Source: Rhodanobacter thiooxydans LCS2 (GTDB lineage: Bacteria > Pseudomonadota > Gammaproteobacteria > Xanthomonadales > Rhodanobacteraceae). From it: a DNA stretch of 33,951 bases. The stretch spans positions 1 through 33,951 of the forward strand of contig NZ_AJXW01000092.1 in NCBI RefSeq assembly GCF_000264375.1, written 5' to 3'. Every line of letters begins with the position of its first letter. The stretch's first letter is position 1. The translations under genes and the position numbers were made by a program. The notes beneath the pieces were generated by a model. The model saw only the letters and a list, made by a program, of their open reading frames with translations, was not told the DNA's origin and made no database searches. Below are positions 1 to 8,235 of the stretch, one piece after another.

Positions 1-47
1 TGACTGTTTCATGTGAGCGAGTCCGGGCGTGTACCGGATTCGCGATC

Positions 48-76
48 GAAGAAAACCACCGGATGTGGTTTTCTTC
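48..76. terminator. A/T-flanked hairpin, probable bidirectional terminator
   Basis: Perfect 12-bp arms (48-59 and 65-76) enclose a 5-base loop. The stem has a CCAC/GTGG core, an A-rich left side and a T-rich right side (GTGGTTTTCTTC), as in a rho-independent terminator that could work in either direction. It probably ends a plus-strand gene lying left of the window. The T run is interrupted by one C, so its strength is uncertain. Confidence 0.5.
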
Positions 77-275
77 ACAAGCTCTGCCGGGTCGGCGGCG
101 GTGCCGACCGCCGCCATGCGCTGGTCTGGCTGGCGTGGCTGGAGGTGACCATGTCGATGCGTTGAGACGGGCCGCCACACGGCTGCAACACGGCCCGGCG
201 ATGATGGCCGGACCGCCGGGAGCGCGTCGGTGGCGACGGCTCCAGCGCGCGGCCATCGTTTGCGCAGCAGGTGTC

Positions 276-824
276 ATGCTCCGTTTCCCCTCCGCCGCAT
301 CGCACCGTTACATGCTTACCCTGGTCTGTCTCGCCCTGCTGGCCGCGGCTGCCGGCATTTTCCACTACGGCCGGGCGAGCGCGAACGTCGCGTCGGACGC
401 CGCTGTTCCATCGTCCGCCGACCCGGCAGACGCCCCGGGCGACGAGGCGCAAAGCGGCAGCGCGATTTTGCTCGGCCTGGCCCGCGACGCGATGCATGAC
501 GGACGTCTGGTTGCGCCGGCCGGCAGCAATGCGTTCGAGTTCTACCTGAGCGTGCTGCAGCTGGAACCGGACAACCGCACCGCCAACGAGGCCCTGCGCG
601 AATCGTTCCCGCGTGCCGCGGAGGAGATCGAGCGCACCATCAACCAGAAGGGCCTGGACGAGGCGCGCCGCGAGATCGACCTGCTGCGCGAGTTCGACCG
701 CAACAACTTCACCCTGGCGCTGCTCGGCGGCAAGCTCTCTGCCGCACGCAACATCGAGCGGCGGCAGCACGAAACCGAAGCCGATCGCATCCGCCAGGCG
801 AACGTGGAGCGCGGTGCGCTGTGA
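276..824 (+). CDS. membrane-anchored hypothetical protein with helical repeat-like region
   Basis: The product is about 182 residues. A hydrophobic segment near residues 12-30 looks like an uncleaved N-terminal membrane anchor. A low-complexity Ala/Asp/Pro linker follows, then a charged helical region (from about residue 70) with a TPR-like pattern (FEFYLSVLQLEPDN). This predicts a periplasmic domain held by one membrane helix. I recognise no named family. A similar helical module occurs N-terminal to TonB-like domains in some Xanthomonadales proteins, but there is no TonB C-terminal domain here. The frame stays open upstream to 63, but that stretch is Arg/Pro-rich and unlike protein. The ATG at 276, preceded by GCAGG, puts the anchor at the N-terminus; ATG 312 is the alternative. 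It converges on the carbonic-anhydrase-like gene with a 7-base gap. Confidence 0.6.
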   Translation: MLRFPSAASHRYMLTLVCLALLAAAAGIFHYGRASANVASDAAVPSSADPADAPGDEAQSGSAILLGLARDAMHDGRLVAPAGSNAFEFYLSVLQLEPDNRTANEALRESFPRAAEEIERTINQKGLDEARREIDLLREFDRNNFTLALLGGKLSAARNIERRQHETEADRIRQANVERGAL

Positions 825-831
825 TACCCGG

Positions 832-1365
832 TCAGGCGGACACCAGGTAGGCGTCCTTCAGTCGCACATAGTGGTCGGCCGAGTAGTGCAGCTGCTCGAT
901 CTCGCGTTCGCCCAGCCGGCGCACGAACCTTGCCGGGTTGCCCAGCCACAGTTCGCCCTCGCCGACCACCTTGCCCGGCGGCAGCAGCGCGCCGGCGCCG
1001 ACGAAGCCGTGCTTCATCACCACCGCGCCGTCCAGCACGCTGGCGTGCATGCCGATCAGGCAGTAGTCGCCGATCGTGCAGGCGTGCACCACCGCGGCGT
1101 GGCCGACGGTGACGCCCTCGCCGATCAGGCACGGGTAGCCGGGTCCGTACGGGCCGGCGTGGGCGACGTGCACGATGGCGCCGTCCTGGATGCTGGTCTT
1201 GGCGCCGACGCGGATATGGTTGACGTCGCCGCGCAGCACCGCGCCGGGCCAGATCGAGACGTCGTCGCCCAGCGCCACGTCGCCGATCACGCTGGCGGCG
1301 GGGTCGACGTGGACGCGCTGGCCGAGGCGGGGCACGATGCCCTTGAAACTGCGCAGGGGATTCAT
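832..1365 (-). CDS. gamma-carbonic anhydrase family protein (YrdA-like left-handed beta-helix)
   Basis: The 177-residue protein has hexapeptide-repeat periodicity throughout (for example VIGDVALGDDVSIWPGAVLRGD), the signature of a left-handed beta-helix trimer. Zinc-site histidines of the gamma class are present: H66 in IQDGAIVHVAH, and H89 and H94 in VGHAAVVHAC with the family's five-residue spacing. The structural R45, D47, Q60 and D61 (LRGDVN, IQDG) are kept. The Glu-rich acidic loop of the archaeal enzyme Cam is absent, as in YrdA/CaiE-like members, many of which show little or no CO2 hydratase activity. It is a cytoplasmic metal-binding protein of uncertain reaction. Length is normal for the subfamily. 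It is transcribed divergently from the oligopeptidase gene. Confidence 0.88.
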   Translation of the reverse strand: MNPLRSFKGIVPRLGQRVHVDPAASVIGDVALGDDVSIWPGAVLRGDVNHIRVGAKTSIQDGAIVHVAHAGPYGPGYPCLIGEGVTVGHAAVVHACTIGDYCLIGMHASVLDGAVVMKHGFVGAGALLPPGKVVGEGELWLGNPARFVRRLGEREIEQLHYSADHYVRLKDAYLVSA

Positions 1366-1448
1366 CGGCCCATTCTAGCGGCACCGCACCGCCGTGCTTG
1401 ATTTCGGCCGGCGCGCTCGCCACGCTGGCGGTCTGCCAAGGAGCGCCC

Positions 1449-3521
1449 ATGAGTGCCAACAACCCGCTGCTCGCCGACGACTCGCTGCCGGCGTTCTCGC
1501 AGATCCGCCCCGAACACGTCGAACCGGCGATCGACACCATCCTCGCCGACTACCGTGCCGGCATCGACGCACTGACCGCACCTGGCGCGCCGCACGACTT
1601 CGGCCACGTGATGCTGACCCAGGAGCGGCTGGAGCAGCGTCTGGCGCGGGCCTGGGCGCCGGTGTCGCATCTGCACGCGGTGGCCGACAGCGAGGCCCTG
1701 CGCAAGGTCTACGGGCCGGCCGAGGAAAAGCTCACCGAGCACGCGATCGAGCTGGGCCAGAACCGCGACCTGTACGCCGCGGTGCGGGCGCTGGCCGAGG
1801 CGGCGGATTTCGCCGCGTTGCCGCGGCCCGAGCGCGCGCTGGTCGAACATGCGCTGCGCGACTTCAAGCTGTCCGGCGTGGCGCTGGAGGAACCGGCGCG
1901 TTCGCGCTTCCGCGCGATCGGGGTGGAGCTGAGCAAGCTCTCCACCGAATTCTCGAACGCCGTGCTCGACGCCAGCGAGGCGTGGCACGAGCACATCACC
2001 GACGAACGCGACCTCGCCGGTATCCCCGAATCCGGCCGCGCGGTACTGCGCCAGTACGCCGCGGATCAGGGCCTGGACGGCTATCTGGTCACCCTGAAAC
2101 AGCCCAGCGTGCAGGCGGTGCTGACCTACGCCGACAACCGCGGCCTGCGTGAGCGGGTGTACTGGGCCTACCAGACGCGCGCCTCCGACCAGGGCCCGAA
2201 CGCGGGCAAGTTCGACAACAGCATGCGCATCGAGCGGATCATGGCGTTGCGCCACGAGGCCGCGCAGCTGCTCGGCTTCGCCAACGCGGCGGAGGAATCG
2301 CTGGCGACCAAGATGGCCGCCTCGCCGACCGAGGTGCTGGAGTTCCTGCACGACCTGGCGGTGCGGGCGAAGCCGGTGGCGCAGCGCGAGCTGGCCCGGC
2401 TGCGCGAATTCGCCAGCACCGAGCTGAAGCTCGACAACCTCGAATCGTGGGACGTCGGCTACGCGTCGGAGAAGCTGCGCCAGCGCGACTACGCGCTGGA
2501 CGAGGAACAGCTGAAACCGTACTTCCCGCTGCCGACGGTGATCGACGGCCTGTTCGGCCTCGCCGGGAAGCTCTACGGCATCACCCTCGCCCCGCGCGAG
2601 GGCGTCGACGTGTGGCATCCCGAGGTGCGCTACTACGACGTACGCGATGCGAGCGGCCGCGTGTTCGCCGGCACCTACGTGGATCTCTACGCACGCAATG
2701 GCAAGCGCGGCGGCGCGTGGATGGACGTCTGCCGCGCCCGCTTCGACGACGGCGAACAGCGGCAGTTGCCGGTGGCCTTCCTCACCTGCAACTTCGCGCC
2801 ACCCACCGAGGGCAAGCCGGCCCTGCTCACCCACGACGACGTGCTGACCCTGTTCCACGAATTCGGCCACGGCCTGCACCACCTGCTCACCGAGATCGCA
2901 CTGCCCTCGATCGGCGGCATCGACGGCGTCGAGTGGGATGCGGTGGAGCTGCCCAGCCAGTTCATGGAGAACTTCGGCTGGAACCGCGAGGCGCTGGACC
3001 TGTTCGCGCGCCACTGGCAGACCGGCGAGCGGCTGCCGGACGAGCTGTTCGAACGCATGCTGGCCGCGCGGCACTTCCACGCCGGGCTGTTCCTGGTGCG
3101 CCAGCTGGAATTCGCGCTGTTCGATTTCCTGCTGCACCTGGAGTACGACCCTGTGCAGGGCGCGCGCGCGCTGGCGGTGCTGGAGGAGGTGCGCAAGCAG
3201 GTCGCGGTGCTGCACCCGCCGGCCTGGCAGCGCTTCCCGCACGGCTTCAGTCACATCTTCGCTGGCGGCTACGCGGCCGGCTACTACAGCTACCTGTGGG
3301 CCGAGCTGCTCAGCGCCGACGCGTTCGGCGCGTTCGAGGAGCGTGCGGGCGAACGCGGCAGCGTGATCGACCGAGCCACCGGCGAGCGCTTCCGCCGCGA
3401 GTTCCTCGCTGTCGGCGCCAGCCGCCCGGCGCTGGAGAGCTTCGTCGCCTTCCGTGGACGCAAGCCCGAGCCGGAAGCACTGCTGCGCGGCCACGGGCTG
3501 GGCTACCGACATCCCGCGTAG
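1449..3521 (+). CDS. prlC: oligopeptidase A (M3 family zinc metallopeptidase)
   Basis: The 690-residue protein is close to the roughly 680 residues of E. coli OpdA/PrlC. It is a cytoplasmic thimet-type oligopeptidase that degrades short peptides, including cleaved signal peptides. The zinc motif HEFGH is at residues 470-474. The third ligand, E500, lies in VELPSQ, the conserved M3 second motif. The N-terminal IRPEHVEPAID is also typical of the family. The frame opens earlier (1398), but ATG 1449 is preceded by AAGGAG at good spacing and begins with the family-typical N-terminus (NPLL...LPAFSQIRPEHVEPA). The TAG stop (3519-3521) lies inside the first bases of a palindromic repeat, so the last codon or the stop may have come from insertion of that element. 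Confidence 0.95.
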   Translation: MSANNPLLADDSLPAFSQIRPEHVEPAIDTILADYRAGIDALTAPGAPHDFGHVMLTQERLEQRLARAWAPVSHLHAVADSEALRKVYGPAEEKLTEHAIELGQNRDLYAAVRALAEAADFAALPRPERALVEHALRDFKLSGVALEEPARSRFRAIGVELSKLSTEFSNAVLDASEAWHEHITDERDLAGIPESGRAVLRQYAADQGLDGYLVTLKQPSVQAVLTYADNRGLRERVYWAYQTRASDQGPNAGKFDNSMRIERIMALRHEAAQLLGFANAAEESLATKMAASPTEVLEFLHDLAVRAKPVAQRELARLREFASTELKLDNLESWDVGYASEKLRQRDYALDEEQLKPYFPLPTVIDGLFGLAGKLYGITLAPREGVDVWHPEVRYYDVRDASGRVFAGTYVDLYARNGKRGGAWMDVCRARFDDGEQRQLPVAFLTCNFAPPTEGKPALLTHDDVLTLFHEFGHGLHHLLTEIALPSIGGIDGVEWDAVELPSQFMENFGWNREALDLFARHWQTGERLPDELFERMLAARHFHAGLFLVRQLEFALFDFLLHLEYDPVQGARALAVLEEVRKQVAVLHPPAWQRFPHGFSHIFAGGYAAGYYSYLWAELLSADAFGAFEERAGERGSVIDRATGERFRREFLAVGASRPALESFVAFRGRKPEPEALLRGHGLGYRHPA

Positions 3522-3603
3522 GAGCCCGCTCGCGGGCGATGCTTTGAAAGCCGTGATTCGGGATTCGCAAGAGCAAAAGCATCGCCCGCGAGCGGGCTCC
3601 TAC
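3518..3603. repeat. REP-like palindromic element, copy 1
   Basis: Two perfect 28-bp inverted arms (3518-3545 and 3576-3603) begin and end with GTAGGAGCCCGCTCGCGGGC and its complement, around a 30-base centre. The same arm sequence recurs at 7263 and 19315. The type matches dispersed extragenic palindromes of Xanthomonadales and pseudomonads. The left arm contains the TAG stop of the upstream peptidase gene. Confidence 0.9.
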
Positions 3604-3611
3604 ACGGGCAC

Positions 3612-3638
3612 AAAAAAGCCCGCCGAAGCGGGCTTTTT
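3612..3638. terminator. rho-independent terminator for the cold-shock gene (bidirectional)
   Basis: An 11-bp perfect stem (3613-3623 with 3628-3638) has a GC core GCCCGC/GCGGGC, a four-base loop, and A and T tracts on both sides. On the minus strand it reads stem, UUCG loop, then T6, and it lies 24 bases past the cold-shock stop codon. On the plus strand it could also stop peptidase transcripts. Confidence 0.9.
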
Positions 3639-3661
3639 CGAGGCGTTGAAGTCCGTGGACT

Positions 3662-3871
3662 TCAGGCCGCCTGCACTTCCTCAGCCTGCAGGCCCTTCTG
3701 GCCCTTGGTGACGATGAACGTGACGCGCTGACCTTCCTGCAGGGACTTGAAGCCCGTGCCCTGGATCGCGCGGAAATGCACGAACAGGTCATCACCGCTT
3801 TCCGGGGTGATGAAGCCGAAACCCTTGGCGTCGTTGAACCACTTGACAGTACCGCTCTGACGATCCGACAT
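3662..3871 (-). CDS. CspA-family cold-shock protein
   Basis: This 69-residue single-OB-fold protein binds single-stranded nucleic acid. RNP1 (KGFGFI, residues 16-21) and RNP2 (LFVHF, residues 29-33) are intact, and the N-terminus [15 protein letters not shown] is typical. Family members act as RNA chaperones or transcription antiterminators, often growth-phase or cold regulated. The ATG is preceded by AAAGGT at fair spacing. More than 200 bases separate it from the divergent xth gene, leaving room for the long 5' leader typical of cold-inducible csp mRNAs, although leader folding was not established. A terminator follows the gene. The csp paralogue cannot be named from this window. Confidence 0.95.
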   Translation of the reverse strand: MSDRQSGTVKWFNDAKGFGFITPESGDDLFVHFRAIQGTGFKSLQEGQRVTFIVTKGQKGLQAEEVQAA

Positions 3872-4072
3872 GTAACTTTACCTTTGAAGCATGGATGTGT
3901 TTGCGGTCCAATGCGCAAGGCACGGGTCGCAAAGTAGAAGCAAAAATAGGAGTTTCCTCGGACTCTTGCCCGCGCAGCATACACTGGAATATGCGTTTCC
4001 GGTGATTTTTCCACCACTTCCGTTCATCTGGCAGTATCCCACCGGTCGCCGGGGGGCCGCCGGCGCTTCCCG

Positions 4073-4078
4073 TACAAT
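4073..4078 (+). promoter_or_regulatory. possible -10 element for exonuclease III gene
   Basis: TACAAT sits seven bases before the ATG at 4085, so transcription would start at or next to the start codon. No Shine-Dalgarno sequence is visible between them. No good -35 box was found at 16-18 bases upstream, so the call is weak. Confidence 0.35.
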
Positions 4079-4084
4079 GCGGGC

Positions 4085-4852
4085 ATGAAGATCGCCTCGT
4101 GGAACGTCAATTCGCTGAAGGTGCGTCTGCCGCAGTTGACCCAATGGCTGGCCGACGCGCGCCCGGAGGTACTGGCGCTGCAGGAAACCAAGCTGGAGGA
4201 CGCGAAGTTCCCGGTGGACGAACTGGCCGCGGCCGGCTACCGCGTGGTGTATTCGGGCCAGAAGACCTACAACGGCGTGGCCATCCTGGCCCGCGACGAG
4301 CTCACCGACGTGGTCACCGACATCCCCGACCTGGACGACCCGCAGCGGCGCATCCTGGCCGCCACCATCGGCCACCTGCGCGTGGTCGACCTGTACGTGG
4401 TCAACGGCAAGGCGGTCGGTGACGAGAAATACGCGTACAAGCTGGATTGGCTGGCCAAGGTGCGCGAATTCCTGGCGCGTGAGCTGGAACGCCACCCGAA
4501 CCTGGTGGTGCTGGGCGACTTCAACATCTGCCCGGACGACCGCGACGTCTACGACCCGGTCGCCTGGGGCGAGGACATCCTGTGCTCGCCGCCGGAGCGC
4601 GCCGCGCTGAAGGCAATCACCGGCCTCGGCCTGCATGACAGCTTCCGGCTGTTCCAGTCCGACGCCGGGCACTTCAGCTGGTGGGACTACCGGCAGGCCG
4701 CCTTCCGCCGCAACATGGGCCTGCGCATCGATCTGATCCTGATCGGCGAAGCCTTGAAATCCGCTGCCACCGCGGCGGCGATCGACCGCGAGCCGCGCCG
4801 CTGGGAACGCCCCTCCGACCACACGCCGGTGACGCTGGAACTGGATATCTGA
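4085..4852 (+). CDS. xth: exodeoxyribonuclease III
   Basis: The 255-residue protein belongs to the EEP (exonuclease/endonuclease/phosphatase) superfamily. It cleaves DNA 5' of abasic sites and degrades one strand 3' to 5' during base-excision repair. Catalytic and metal residues are all present: N7 in SWNVNS, E34 in LQETKLED, D145 and N147 in LGDFNICPDD, and the terminal SDHTPV (D245, H246). Length matches XthA-type enzymes. The start codon is the first Met of MKIASWNVNS, the canonical N-terminus. It probably heads a three-gene run with the YecA-like gene, which starts 4 bases after its stop, and the DUF4336 gene. A -10-like TACAAT very near the ATG hints at a leaderless or near-leaderless mRNA. 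Confidence 0.95.
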   Translation: MKIASWNVNSLKVRLPQLTQWLADARPEVLALQETKLEDAKFPVDELAAAGYRVVYSGQKTYNGVAILARDELTDVVTDIPDLDDPQRRILAATIGHLRVVDLYVVNGKAVGDEKYAYKLDWLAKVREFLARELERHPNLVVLGDFNICPDDRDVYDPVAWGEDILCSPPERAALKAITGLGLHDSFRLFQSDAGHFSWWDYRQAAFRRNMGLRIDLILIGEALKSAATAAAIDREPRRWERPSDHTPVTLELDI

Positions 4853-4856
4853 AGCA

Positions 4857-5534
4857 ATGACATCGAAGACTGAATGGCCCAGCTCGCTGGACGATCGTGA
4901 ACTGGACGAGCTGGACCGCTACCTGCGCGCGCACACCGGCGAGGGCGACCTGCTGCTGGACGGCGTGCACGGACTGCTCTCGGCGCTGGCGGTCGGCCCG
5001 CTGCTGGTGCTGCCGGACGAATGGCTGCCCGAGGTGCTGCACGAACCGTTCACCGACAAGGACGAAGGCAACCGCGTGCTCGCACTGCTGGCCAAGCTCA
5101 ACGACTCGATCGTTGCCGAGCTGGACGTGGACGCCTACGAGCCGATCCTCGGCGAGGTCGAGACGGAAACCGGTCCGATGCTGTCCGCCGCCGGCTGGTG
5201 CGAAGGCTTCAGCCGTGGCATCGACCTGCGCGCCGGGCTGTGGGAAGGCCGGCTGGGCGAAGACCCGCAGCTGATGGAACTGCTCGGCCCGGTGATGGCG
5301 CTGGCGGTGGACGAGGGCATCCTCAGCGCCGACGCCGAGTTCGAGAAGCTGAGCGATGACGAATACGATGAATGCCTGGCCCAGCTGCCGGGCGTGCTCG
5401 GCGCGGTGAACCAGTACTGGCTGGCCAAGCCGGCCACCGAGGCGGAAGTCGAAGCGATGGTGCGCCAGCAGCAGCCCGCCGCCGGCGACGACGGCAACCC
5501 GCCGCGCCAGCGCAGTGGACACTGGGTGCATTGA
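4857..5534 (+). CDS. UPF0149/YecA family protein
   Basis: The 225-residue acidic protein shows the YecA/UPF0149 pattern: an N-terminal helical hairpin with LLLDGVHGLLSALAVGP, then a central WCEGFSRGIDLRAGLW stretch. The function of this alpha-helical family is not settled. The C-terminal SEC-C zinc-binding tail found in some YecA proteins is absent; the end is a Gly/Pro/Arg-rich tail (residues about 205-225). The ATG lies 4 bases after the exonuclease III stop, so the two genes are almost certainly co-transcribed. It is a cytoplasmic protein with no signal or membrane segment. Confidence 0.82.
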   Translation: MTSKTEWPSSLDDRELDELDRYLRAHTGEGDLLLDGVHGLLSALAVGPLLVLPDEWLPEVLHEPFTDKDEGNRVLALLAKLNDSIVAELDVDAYEPILGEVETETGPMLSAAGWCEGFSRGIDLRAGLWEGRLGEDPQLMELLGPVMALAVDEGILSADAEFEKLSDDEYDECLAQLPGVLGAVNQYWLAKPATEAEVEAMVRQQQPAAGDDGNPPRQRSGHWVH

Positions 5535-5557
5535 GGCCGTCACGGGCGGCGAGCAGC

Positions 5558-6313
5558 ATGCAAGGCATGAGCCCCGCTGCGCCGCTCTACGAACCCGCCA
5601 ACACGCTGAAACCGGTCGCGCCTGGCCTGTGGATCGTCGACGGCCCGATCGTGCGCATGGCGACGCCCGTCGGCGGCATGCCGTTCCCCACCCGCATGAC
5701 GGTGGCGCGATTGGCCGACGGCGACCTGTGGTGCCATTCGCCGATCGCGCCGGACGACGGCCTGTTCGCTGCCATCGACGCGTTGGGTCCGGTGCGCCAT
5801 CTGGTCTCGCCGAACAAGCTGCACTACGCGCACATCGCGGCCTGGAAGCGGCGCTACCAGCAAGCGACGGCGTGGGCCTCGCCCGGCGTGCGCGAACGCG
5901 CGTCCAGCCAGCGCATCGCGGTGGATTTCGACACCGATCTGGCCTACGCCGCGGAGCAGGCCTGGGCCGGCGAGCTCGACCAGCGGCATTTCCGCGGCAG
6001 CCGCGCGATCGAGGAAGTGGTGTTCCTGCACCGTGCCAGCGGCACGCTGATTCTCGCCGACCTGATCGAGAACTTCGAGGCCGCCCGGTTCGGCACGGCG
6101 ATGCGCTGGATCGCCCGCCTCGGCGGTGTGCTCGACCCCGACGGCAAGATGTCGCTGGCCATGCGCTTCACCTTCCGTGAACGGCGCACCGCCCGCGCGT
6201 GCCTGCAGCAGATGCTGGCGTGGCAGCCGCAGCGAGTGATCCTGGCCCACGGCCGCTGCTATCTGGAAAACGCCGGGACCGAACTGGCGCGCGCCTTTCG
6301 CTGGCTGGCCTGA
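5558..6313 (+). CDS. DUF4336 domain-containing protein
   Basis: The product is about 251 residues. It starts with LYEPANTLKPVAPGLWIVDGP and continues with FPTRMTVARL...LWCHSPI, HLVSPNKLHYAHIAAWK and a later DLIENF block, a pattern I associate with DUF4336, a family related to the metallo-beta-lactamase fold. Histidines in SPNKLHYAHI and ILAHGR could bind metal, but the classic HxHxDH motif is missing, so enzymatic activity is uncertain. The frame is open from 5372, inside the preceding gene. The first sensible start is ATG 5558, with ATG 5567 three codons later. It lies 23 bases after the YecA-like gene and probably shares its transcript. Confidence 0.75.
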   Translation: MQGMSPAAPLYEPANTLKPVAPGLWIVDGPIVRMATPVGGMPFPTRMTVARLADGDLWCHSPIAPDDGLFAAIDALGPVRHLVSPNKLHYAHIAAWKRRYQQATAWASPGVRERASSQRIAVDFDTDLAYAAEQAWAGELDQRHFRGSRAIEEVVFLHRASGTLILADLIENFEAARFGTAMRWIARLGGVLDPDGKMSLAMRFTFRERRTARACLQQMLAWQPQRVILAHGRCYLENAGTELARAFRWLA

Positions 6314-6412
6314 GATCGTCGCGCCGGCGGAACGATCCGTTCCCGTCGTGGCGCTTGGATAACATGCTTCGCGCGATCATCTTGGCGCCATTGCATTCAC
6401 CGGAGACCCGCC

Positions 6413-7246
6413 ATGAGCGATCGCCACATTACCCGCCGCTTCCGCGGCATGGACACGTCCGACGGCGCCGGCGTGAAGCTGAAGCGGATCATCGGCCAGC
6501 CGGGACTGGACATGATCGATCCGTTCCTGATGCTGGACGAGTTCCGCTCCGACAGCGCCGACGACTACATCGCCGGCTTCCCCGAGCATCCGCATCGCGG
6601 CTTCGAGACGGTCACCTACATGCTGGCCGGGCACATGCGTCACGGCGACAACCACGGCAACCGCGGCGACCTCACCCCGGGCAGCGTGCAGTGGATGACC
6701 GCCGGCCGCGGCATCCTGCACTCGGAGATGCCGCAGCAGGAAAACGGCCTGATGTGGGGCTTCCAGCTGTGGGTGAACCTGCCGGCGAAGGACAAGATGA
6801 CCGCGCCGCGCTATCAGGACATCGGCCCTGAGCGGATTCCCGTGGTGCGCCCGGCCGAGGGCGTCGAGGTGAAGGTGATTGCCGGCACGCTGGCCGGCGC
6901 CACCGGCCCGGTCGAGGGCGTCGTCACCGCGCCGGTGTACCTGGACGTCAGCCTGCAGCCGGGCGCGAAGTACACCCTGGAGCTGCCGGTCGGGCATCAC
7001 GGCTTCGCCTACGTGTTCGACGGCGAGTCGACCCTGGTCGGCGGCGAGCAGTTGCAGCGCAGCGAGCTGGGCGTGCTGTCCGAGGGCGAGCAGCTGCAGC
7101 TGGCCGGCGGCGACCAGCCCTCGCGCCTGCTGGTGGTCGCCGGCCAGCCGCTGAATGAACAGGTCACCCGCTACGGCCCGTTCGTGATGAACACGCCCGA
7201 GCAGATCCACCAGGCGATCGCCGACTTCCGCGCCGGCAAGTTCTGA
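6413..7246 (+). CDS. pirin family protein
   Basis: The 277-residue bicupin matches the pirin family over its length (for example FPEHPHRGFETVTYMLAG and ILHSEMP). The four iron ligands are present in the first cupin: H59, H61, H103 and E105, equivalent to those of human pirin. Bacterial pirins vary in role; some are quercetin dioxygenases and others regulate pyruvate dehydrogenase, and the sequence does not separate these. A clear GGAGA lies 8 bases before the ATG. TAACAT near 6358 is a plausible -10. A degraded copy of the palindromic repeat follows 16 bases after the stop. Confidence 0.93.
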   Translation: MSDRHITRRFRGMDTSDGAGVKLKRIIGQPGLDMIDPFLMLDEFRSDSADDYIAGFPEHPHRGFETVTYMLAGHMRHGDNHGNRGDLTPGSVQWMTAGRGILHSEMPQQENGLMWGFQLWVNLPAKDKMTAPRYQDIGPERIPVVRPAEGVEVKVIAGTLAGATGPVEGVVTAPVYLDVSLQPGAKYTLELPVGHHGFAYVFDGESTLVGGEQLQRSELGVLSEGEQLQLAGGDQPSRLLVVAGQPLNEQVTRYGPFVMNTPEQIHQAIADFRAGKF

Positions 7247-7262
7247 GAGCGCCGACCGTGTT

Positions 7263-7333
7263 GTAGGAGCCCGCTGGCGGGCGATGCTCTTTCGCCGCGT
7301 AACGAAAGGCATCGCCAGCCAGCGGGAGGATCA
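7263..7333. repeat. REP-like palindromic element, copy 2 (right arm degraded)
   Basis: The left arm GTAGGAGCCCGCTGGCGGGC (7263-7282) continues into GATGCT, matching copy 3. The right arm (about 7308-7333) is recognisable but has several mismatches (GCCAGCCAGCGGGAGGATCAC). It lies between the pirin stop and the end of the sugar-transport operon, where genes converge. Confidence 0.8.
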
Positions 7334-7413
7334 CGGGCAGCGTTGCGGCCCGGCTGCACGAACGCCGCCACGGTGCCGGCAACGAAACCGGATGCGGAAG
7401 GTGGCGCCTGGGT

Positions 7414-8235
7414 TCAGCCCTTCACGCTGCCCAGCAGCAATCCCTGCAGGTAGTAGCGCTGCAGCGACAGGAACAGCAGCAGCACCGGCAGCACGGTGAC
7501 CACCGAGCCGGCCATCATCAGTTCGCTGTCCTGCGCGTGTTCGCGCGCCAGCGAGGCCAGCCCGATGGGCAGGGTGTAGTGCTCCTGCCCGGTCAGCACG
7601 ATCAGCGGCCACATGAAGTCGTTCCACGCGGCGAGGAAGCTGAAGATCGCCAGCGTCACGATGATCGGCTTGAGCAGCGGCAGCACGATCTGCACGAAGA
7701 TCCGCCACTCGCCGGCGCCGTCGATGCGCGCCGCCTCCAGCAGTTCGTCGGGGATGCTGCGCGCGTACTGGCGCACCAGGAAGATGCCGAACACGCTGGC
7801 CAGCGCAGGCGCCACCACGCCGGCGTAGCTGTTGACCAGGCCCATGTACTTCAGCAGCAGGAACAGCGGCAGCATTGCCACCTGGGCGGGGATCACCAGC
7901 CCGCCCAGTAGCGCCTGGAACAGCCGCTCGCGCCCGGCGAAGCGCAGCTTGGCGAACGCGTAGCCGGCCATCAGGTTGAACACCAGCGAGAGTGCGGTGA
8001 TCGCGCCGGCCACCAGCAGGCTGTTGAGCAGGTAGCGACCCATGCCGGCGCGCAGGAACAGCTCGCGGTAGTTCGCCCAACTCGGGTGCTTCGGCAACAG
8101 CGGCGGCGGCAGCGCGCCGGCCTCGCCCGGCGCCATGAACGACACCGACAGCATCCACAGCAGCGGGAACAGCGCCACCACTGCCATGCCGATCAGCAGG
8201 CCGTTGACCAGCGCCTTCGCCAGCCCAGGGTTCAT
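7414..8235 (-). CDS. carbohydrate ABC transporter permease, MalG type (CUT1)
   Basis: The 273-residue inner-membrane protein has about six hydrophobic segments. It carries the cytoplasmic EAA loop LLEAARIDGAGEWRIFVQIVLP, which docks on the ATPase. The N-terminal LFPLLWMLSVSF and C-terminal end are typical of MalG/UgpE-like subunits. Its ATG overlaps the stop of the MalF-type gene as ATGA (8232-8235), so translation is probably coupled. It is the last gene of the four-gene chain: glycosidase, binding protein, two permeases. No ATPase follows; the likely partner is at 20889. Substrate is inferred from context (beta-glucan oligosaccharides), not from this sequence. Confidence 0.93.
   Translation of the reverse strand: MNPGLAKALVNGLLIGMAVVALFPLLWMLSVSFMAPGEAGALPPPLLPKHPSWANYRELFLRAGMGRYLLNSLLVAGAITALSLVFNLMAGYAFAKLRFAGRERLFQALLGGLVIPAQVAMLPLFLLLKYMGLVNSYAGVVAPALASVFGIFLVRQYARSIPDELLEAARIDGAGEWRIFVQIVLPLLKPIIVTLAIFSFLAAWNDFMWPLIVLTGQEHYTLPIGLASLAREHAQDSELMMAGSVVTVLPVLLLFLSLQRYYLQGLLLGSVKG

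Noticed and set aside
5-20. parS-like sequence at the left edge (TGTTTCATGTGAGCGA)
   Set aside because: It matches the parS palindrome at only 12 of 16 positions, with just the left half intact, and lies 22 kb from parB. Too weak to call.
63-275. Upstream extension of the first gene to ATG 63
   Set aside because: The extra 71 codons are Arg/Pro/Ala-rich, begin inside a terminator-like hairpin, and would bury the membrane anchor.
1362-3512. Long open frame opposite the oligopeptidase gene
   Set aside because: High-GC antisense shadow. Its translation is rich in His, Gln, Arg and Val with no family match, while the plus strand encodes a full M3 peptidase.
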